DNA from: Gammaproteobacteria bacterium
GTDB taxonomy: Bacteria; Pseudomonadota; Gammaproteobacteria; HK1
Length of the DNA stretch: 18,109 nucleotides
Assembly (NCBI GenBank): GCA_020444775.1
Contig: JAGRHX010000628.1
Coordinates: 1 to 18,109 of the forward strand
Direction of reading: 5' to 3'
Below, one piece after another: positions 13,916 through 18,109 of the stretch (positions are counted from its first letter, which is position 1; each line of letters begins with the position of its first letter). The notes beneath the pieces are model-generated. The model saw nothing but the letters and a program-made list of their open reading frames with translations, ran no database searches and was not told the origin of the DNA. The position numbers were made by a program, and so were the translations under genes.

Positions 13916-16132
13916 TCAACACGACGTTCGCTTCAATGAAAGGTCGTCAACTTCGAGACTGCCCGAAATCGCAACCTCACCGGTGTCTAGAGCGAACACT
14001 CTCATGCTTGACACTTCGTCTTCAACGATTGCTCTGGTGGAAAGTCGCCGCCAAGATGTTGAGACAGGTGCTACACCGGCGCCCCATCGCCCCAAAATCA
14101 TCTGTAGCACGGAATTGCCATCACTATCGATGAAGCTGACCCATACATAGACTGGTCGAGACAAGTTGCTGCTGCGTACCCAAGCGCTGAAGGTGAAGCA
14201 CGCATTTGCTGAGGTGCGCACCGGAAGTGCTTGGTCCAATAACGCGAGTGAACCCGCAAAGCCCGAGCCGACGAAGAGGAACGCGGAGCCGCCTTCTCGG
14301 TCTGTCTTAGAAAGGGAGCCTGAACCTACTTCACCCGGGGTATACGACCAGTGCCGGAGCCTCTGATTGAATCCTCCGTTCGCGATTAGCTCATCTCCGA
14401 TCCGTGCCACCCCACCTGCCGTGATGGTAATCTTCTCACCCGCCTTACTCTTTGTTAAGGTAATGAAGCCGGCGCTGTCAGAGACCGCACGGAGGGTTAG
14501 CTTATCACCATCAGTGAAGACACTGATCGTTTCCGGATCAGGCAAATCCAAAGCATCATGACGTCCGACGAATTTGGTCGCGGGATCATTCACGTGCAGC
14601 TGTGAGGCGAGTGCTTCGGGGGTAGGGAAACCATCTTTTCGCTGCGTGCGCTCCGCCAGCGCGGCGACTGTCCGGAGCTTCTTGATTAGGTCCTGGCGAG
14701 ACTCGGGTAGACGTTCGGGGGCGTCTGCCGTAAGGACACCCCACAGACTAAGCCCCACGACAAGAGCCGCCGCACCTGCGAGGAATCCTGCCAACTTTGG
14801 TCGGAGACGCGCAGTTTGGCGCAATCGCCGAATAACCTCAGATGGCCCAAGATCGCTTCGGATCAGGGGTGCGATTACCAACCCGACTAAGAGATACTCT
14901 GAAACTAACGTATCGAAGAACTTGTAAACGTCAAAGCTGAGTGCGACGCAGTACAGAAGTAACGATCCGGTCCACACGCTCAGTAGCGTTCTTCTTCGAA
15001 TGGCTCGGATCACTATCGTGGTGGAAATAAATGCAAACAAGAACGGTAGGAACAAGACACCGAACCAACCGAAGTCAGTGTAGAAGACGCCCAGCCAAGA
15101 ATAGTTGTTAAAAGTCTCGAATGGGATGGGATAGAAAGCGCCGACCATCTCCGCAGGTTCCCCCCAAAACCCGAGCGCGTGCAGGACCTTGATCGCTGAA
15201 TTAAATGTTAGTTCGCCGTTGGTTTCGGGTCGTATGGGGTCATCAACCAGCCCGGCGAACGCGGGGACGTGAGCGGTTGCGTATACGTAGGGAAGTGCGA
15301 CCGAGTCGAATGATCGAGTGTTGAGCACGCTCGCGATTTCAGGGTGGCTTTCGACAGTCTTCCCCACTCGATTGCCCAAGAAGCTGAAAATTACGACAAG
15401 GGAAGCCGCAGCCACGGCAGTGCCAAGCGCAAGCCGGCGAAGCCTGTTGGGGGGAATGTAGAGGAGTTGGAAGGCTCCAGCCCATACTAGCGCGGCAAAC
15501 ATCAGCGTTCGGTCTCCGGTGAACAAGAACGGAACTAAGGACAGGACCCCCAACGACTGCGCAGGACGCCATCGTCCTTGGAAGACTCGCTCTCGGAGTC
15601 CCAGGGTCCAAAGTACGAAGGCGATCTGGTTGAAGTAAGTCAACAGCTTCCAAGGGCCATACGTATCTGAAAACTGAAGGCTGGTTGTCTGAATCCCCCG
15701 AACCAATTCGGGGTCCTCATAGATGGCTCGCCATCCCAACACAACATCTACCGCGTGGACATAAGCAGCAAATCCAACGAGACCCAGTACTGCGAAGAAG
15801 ATCCAAGTATTCCTGAGCCTGCGAGGATCTGGGCGCTGTCTTCCGCTCTCTTCCACCCTGGGAAGTTTCCGAAAGTGTCGTTCAGCGAGTAGAGATCCAG
15901 CAATGAATGTCACTATGGAGCCATACACCATTAGCCACACGGTTGCGGAGGTCGTGGAGTACTCGACTAAGGGCAGCGCAAAGAGGACTAGCGCGATCCC
16001 CCAAACCAAGCAGAAGACACCCAAGGTGGTCAGCACGCCGTCGCCGCGACGTTGAGACCTGAGTGAAGTGAAGACCGCGATGGCCAGGAGCAGGCAGCCG
16101 ACAGCCAGCGCGACCCAGCGTTCAGGCGTCAT
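13916..16132 (-). CDS. Wzy-like repeat-unit polymerase fused to pilin-like and carbohydrate-binding-like domains
   Basis: This 738-residue protein is far longer than the 400-450 usual for Wzy. Residues about 5-467 hold roughly a dozen hydrophobic helices with features of oligosaccharide repeat-unit polymerases: FLFTGDRTLMFAALV near 202-216, a long outer loop (about 255-345), and GVFYTDFGWFGVLFLPF near 348-364. After the last helix (about 447-467) come two extra regions. Residues about 472-572 look like the head of a type IV pilin: a helix, DLIKKLRTVAALAERTQRKD, then short strands ending FITLTKSKAGEKITI. Residues about 580-736 look like a CBM4/9-type jelly roll: ELIANGGFNQRLRHWSY, FTFSAWVRSS, STSWRRLS and VDDLSL. 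Both would lie outside the cell if the last helix ends there. GC is low here (50% over 15661-15720), as often in wzy genes. Confidence 0.75.
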   Translation of the reverse strand: MTPERWVALAVGCLLLAIAVFTSLRSQRRGDGVLTTLGVFCLVWGIALVLFALPLVEYSTTSATVWLMVYGSIVTFIAGSLLAERHFRKLPRVEESGRQRPDPRRLRNTWIFFAVLGLVGFAAYVHAVDVVLGWRAIYEDPELVRGIQTTSLQFSDTYGPWKLLTYFNQIAFVLWTLGLRERVFQGRWRPAQSLGVLSLVPFLFTGDRTLMFAALVWAGAFQLLYIPPNRLRRLALGTAVAAASLVVIFSFLGNRVGKTVESHPEIASVLNTRSFDSVALPYVYATAHVPAFAGLVDDPIRPETNGELTFNSAIKVLHALGFWGEPAEMVGAFYPIPFETFNNYSWLGVFYTDFGWFGVLFLPFLFAFISTTIVIRAIRRRTLLSVWTGSLLLYCVALSFDVYKFFDTLVSEYLLVGLVIAPLIRSDLGPSEVIRRLRQTARLRPKLAGFLAGAAALVVGLSLWGVLTADAPERLPESRQDLIKKLRTVAALAERTQRKDGFPTPEALASQLHVNDPATKFVGRHDALDLPDPETISVFTDGDKLTLRAVSDSAGFITLTKSKAGEKITITAGGVARIGDELIANGGFNQRLRHWSYTPGEVGSGSLSKTDREGGSAFLFVGSGFAGSLALLDQALPVRTSANACFTFSAWVRSSNLSRPVYVWVSFIDSDGNSVLQMILGRWGAGVAPVSTSWRRLSTRAIVEDEVSSMRVFALDTGEVAISGSLEVDDLSLKRTSC

Positions 16133-16397
16133 GGGTTCGCTGGAGTGAGCGCAGACCGACTGAGCGGGGAAACGCTGATGTTGGCTCGACCGGGATCATT
16201 GACTGCGGGAGGCTAGCAGGGTTAATCCGGCGGGGACCCGTCCGCTAACTGGCAGTTCCTGTAGGTTGTCCGCCTGTCTTGCAGCGCTAGCTGTCGCGCA
16301 TTCGGCGGACGCCAGTACGTGGCGAGTTCGCATGGGGGAGATTCCGCCTCCGACCGCTAGCGTTTTCGGTAGTTCGGCTTAAGAAAGGATCAGTGCG
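16133..16397. other. Divergent intergenic region with three GCTAGC sites
   Basis: This gap separates the Wzy-like operon (leftward) from the dehydrogenase gene (rightward). The palindromic hexamer GCTAGC occurs at 16212-16217, 16286-16291 and 16356-16361, about 70-74 bases apart. A weak promoter candidate for the rightward genes is TTGACT at 16199-16204 with GTTAAT at 16221-16226, a 16-base spacer. CAGC-GCTA-GCTG at 16282-16293 is a small hairpin around the middle site. No RNA gene or reading frame of note was seen. Confidence 0.4.
16384..16389 (+). promoter_or_regulatory. Ribosome binding site fixing a TTG start
   Basis: AAAGGA lies 8 bases before TTG at 16398. It is one of the clearest Shine-Dalgarno sites in the right-hand part of the window and supports TTG over any later start for the dehydrogenase. 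Confidence 0.7.
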
Positions 16398-17681
16398 TTG
16401 AACGTTTCGTCTCCGGCAAGGGAGTTCCGGAAAATCGGCATTGTCGGACTGGGTTACGTGGGTTTGCCACTTGCCGTCGCCTTCGCAGAGTCGGGCCGTC
16501 AAATTGTCGGCCTCGATAGCAATCCCAACAAGATCGAATCCCTGAACCGAGGCGCGAGCTACATCGAGGACATCTCCTCCGCCACACTTGAGCCGCTCAA
16601 GGATCGAATTCGAGCGACCAGCGATTACACCGAGCTAGCCGAATGTGACGCGGTGATCATTTGCGTTCCGACGCCTTTGACGGGCTCCCGCGAGCCCGAC
16701 CTGACCTACCTCGAAGCGGCCGTAGAAGACATCAGCGAGGTGTTGCAGCCGGGGCAGACGATTGTGCTCGAGTCCACCACGTATCCCGGGACCACCCGAG
16801 ATCTCGTCGCGACCAAGCTAGAGACCGACGGTCGGCAGGCAGGGGAGGACTTCTTCCTCGCGTTCTCGCCGGAACGCATCGACCCGGGCCGGACCGATTA
16901 CACGGTGCGAACCACACCTAAACTGGTCGGCGGCCTGACCGAGGCCTGCGGAATCAACGCGGTCGCGCTGTATGAGACCATCTGCGATCGTGTAGTTCAG
17001 CTTTCCAGCCCGGAATCCGCCGAGCTCTCGAAGCTGCTCGAGAACATTTTCCGCTCCGTCAACATTGCGATGGTGAACGAGCTGGCCCAGCTCTGCAGCC
17101 GGCTCGGAGTCGACATCTGGGAGGTCGTTGATGCCGCTTCGACGAAGCCGTTCGGTTTCATGCGGTTTGATCCCGGTCCCGGAATGGGCGGACATTGCCT
17201 CCCGGTTGACCCCTTCTACCTCGCATTCAAGGCACGAGAGCTGGATTTCTACCCGGAATTCATCGAGCTTGCGGGCAAGATCAACCAGTCGCAGCCTCTG
17301 TTCTGCGTCAACCGGATTGAGCGTCTGTTGAACGAAAACGGCAAGGCCGTAAGCAACTCCAGGATCCTTATTCTGGGCGTAAGCTACAAAGCAGGCGTGG
17401 GCGATACGAGGGAGTCACCCGCGATCAAGATCGTCAGGCTGCTGAGGGAACTGGGTGCGGATGTCCGTTACCACGACCCGCATGTGCCAGAGCTGAAGGA
17501 AGCCGGGATCAGCAACTCGCCGGATCTCGAGGCAGCCCTCGCCGAAGCGGAACTCAGCGTGATCATCACCGCCCATCCCGAGTTCGACTGGCGAGAGGTG
17601 ATCGACAAGAGCGAGCTCGTCTTCGACCTTCGTGGAGTGACGAGAGAGTTCCCGGACAACGGGAACGTGACAAGGCTCTGA
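16398..17681 (+). CDS. UDP-GlcNAc/UDP-ManNAc-type nucleotide-sugar 6-dehydrogenase
   Basis: This 427-residue, full-length enzyme of the UDP-glucose/GDP-mannose dehydrogenase family oxidises C6 of a nucleotide sugar to a uronic acid with two NAD+. The NAD site is GLGYVG at 17-22. PTPL at 91-94 and SPERIDPG at 157-164 are typical of the UDP-GlcNAc/ManNAc branch (WbpA, WecC) and not of UDP-glucose dehydrogenase. K212 and N216 are the usual active-site residues, and C267 in GGHCLPVDP is the catalytic cysteine. The C-terminal UDP-binding domain includes LGVSYKAGVGDTRESPA. It is cytoplasmic. It should supply an acidic amino sugar to the polysaccharide built by the neighbouring genes; the epimerase tail at the other end could belong to the same pathway. 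Confidence 0.92.
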   Translation: MNVSSPAREFRKIGIVGLGYVGLPLAVAFAESGRQIVGLDSNPNKIESLNRGASYIEDISSATLEPLKDRIRATSDYTELAECDAVIICVPTPLTGSREPDLTYLEAAVEDISEVLQPGQTIVLESTTYPGTTRDLVATKLETDGRQAGEDFFLAFSPERIDPGRTDYTVRTTPKLVGGLTEACGINAVALYETICDRVVQLSSPESAELSKLLENIFRSVNIAMVNELAQLCSRLGVDIWEVVDAASTKPFGFMRFDPGPGMGGHCLPVDPFYLAFKARELDFYPEFIELAGKINQSQPLFCVNRIERLLNENGKAVSNSRILILGVSYKAGVGDTRESPAIKIVRLLRELGADVRYHDPHVPELKEAGISNSPDLEAALAEAELSVIITAHPEFDWREVIDKSELVFDLRGVTREFPDNGNVTRL

Positions 17682-17688
17682 GCCGTTC

Positions 17689-18109
17689 GTGCTCGCCGCG
17701 GCCTCAAAGCTCGCTTCGAGGGTCCTTCCCGGCCGCAGCCGACCGCATTCGCACTGGCAGGCGATCAAGAGTGACCGGGCAACTGCGGCGCTGGCCGTCG
17801 GCACTGTCGGTATCGCGGGACTCGTAGTTGCCGCCCAGTACACGCGCCTGCTCAGCCGCCGGACCCACGAGGAGGGGTCAGACAGGCTGATCGATTCGGC
17901 GCCTGCCGCTGCAGTCGACACGGTCGGAGTGGCGGTCGAGGGCTACTCCGCAACCCCGAACCGCGAACTGGTCCTTTTCAACCTGCTGGGAGGATTCCTC
18001 GGCAGCTTCGCCGCGGTCCGCCTGACAACCTGGGCGATCCGGGAGGACTGGGGACCGTTCCGGAACGTCAGCGTCGGCGGCCGGCACATCCATCATTTCG
18101 TCCCCGGCA
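17689..18109 (+). CDS. Unnamed membrane protein with GGRHIHHFVPG motif, 3' end cut by the window
   Basis: A reading frame runs without a stop from GTG at 17689 to the end of the window (140 codons), starting 7 bases after the dehydrogenase stop. The visible part has a basic start, a hydrophobic helix at about 33-47 (ALAVGTVGIAGLVVAAQ), a hydrophilic stretch, a second helix at about 98-113 (LVLFNLLGGFLGSFAAV), and then NVSVGGRHIHHFVPG. I recall the GG.H.HH.VPG motif from uncharacterised actinobacterial membrane proteins of several helices, where the histidines could bind a metal; no function is established. Minus-strand frames here have no family-like content. It is probably co-transcribed with the dehydrogenase. 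Confidence 0.65.
   Translation, partial: MLAAASKLASRVLPGRSRPHSHWQAIKSDRATAALAVGTVGIAGLVVAAQYTRLLSRRTHEEGSDRLIDSAPAAAVDTVGVAVEGYSATPNRELVLFNLLGGFLGSFAAVRLTTWAIREDWGPFRNVSVGGRHIHHFVPG

Overview
The window looks like two unrelated pieces of DNA joined near position 4960-4985, so it is best read as a chimeric (metagenome-type) contig and not as one locus. Left piece (about 1-4960): very GC-rich (hand count 78% over 1321-1380 and 77% over 4861-4920), with almost every third codon position G or C. It carries a Cys-rich lipoprotein, an ECF42-type sigma factor with its DGPF partner, a DUF6891-like protein, a GFA-type zinc protein and a WYL regulator. The style suggests a high-GC soil bacterium, possibly Myxococcota; that assignment is inference. 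Right piece (about 4985-18109): clearly lower GC (57% over 4981-5040, 53% over 5041-5100, 50% over 15661-15720). Its gene content suggests an actinobacterium, probably of Solirubrobacterales/Thermoleophilia type (inference from protein style).

Left piece, region by region. A putative ECF42-type promoter (214-240) precedes a DGPF/YCII protein (314-718), followed 8 bp later by the sigma factor (727-1992). A secreted Cys-rich lipoprotein (2074-2859) converges on a DUF6891-like gene (2864-3481, minus). A GFA-family gene (3590-3997, minus) is divergent from a WYL-domain regulator (from 4113), with a perfect 15-bp palindrome just before the regulator. The WYL gene loses its 3' end at the junction, where it reads in frame into the last ~95 codons of a nucleotide-sugar epimerase.

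Right piece. This is a surface-polysaccharide locus with genes on alternating strands. It contains an epimerase tail, an O-antigen ligase/polymerase-like protein with a TPR tail (minus), a small two-TM protein divergent from it with overlapping start codons, two tandem secreted clan-A-type glycoside hydrolases, a zinc-ribbon SAM methyltransferase (minus), a WecA/MraY-like initiating sugar-phosphate transferase, a Wzx-like flippase and a Wzy-like polymerase in one minus-strand operon, a UDP-GlcNAc/UDP-ManNAc-type dehydrogenase, and the 5' part of an unnamed membrane protein that runs off the end.

Together the right-hand genes give most of a Wzx/Wzy pathway: precursor synthesis (dehydrogenase, epimerase), loading of the first sugar on undecaprenyl phosphate (WecA-like), flipping (Wzx), polymerisation (Wzy), transfer or second polymerisation (O-antigen ligase-like), and trimming or remodelling outside the cell (two hydrolases). 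No glycosyltransferase of the GT1/2/4 kind is seen, so those must lie elsewhere. The most unusual item is the Wzy-like polymerase, which has an extra ~270-residue C-terminal region: a pilin-head-like segment followed by a jelly-roll carbohydrate-binding-like domain. No rRNA, tRNA, CRISPR array or insertion sequence was recognised.
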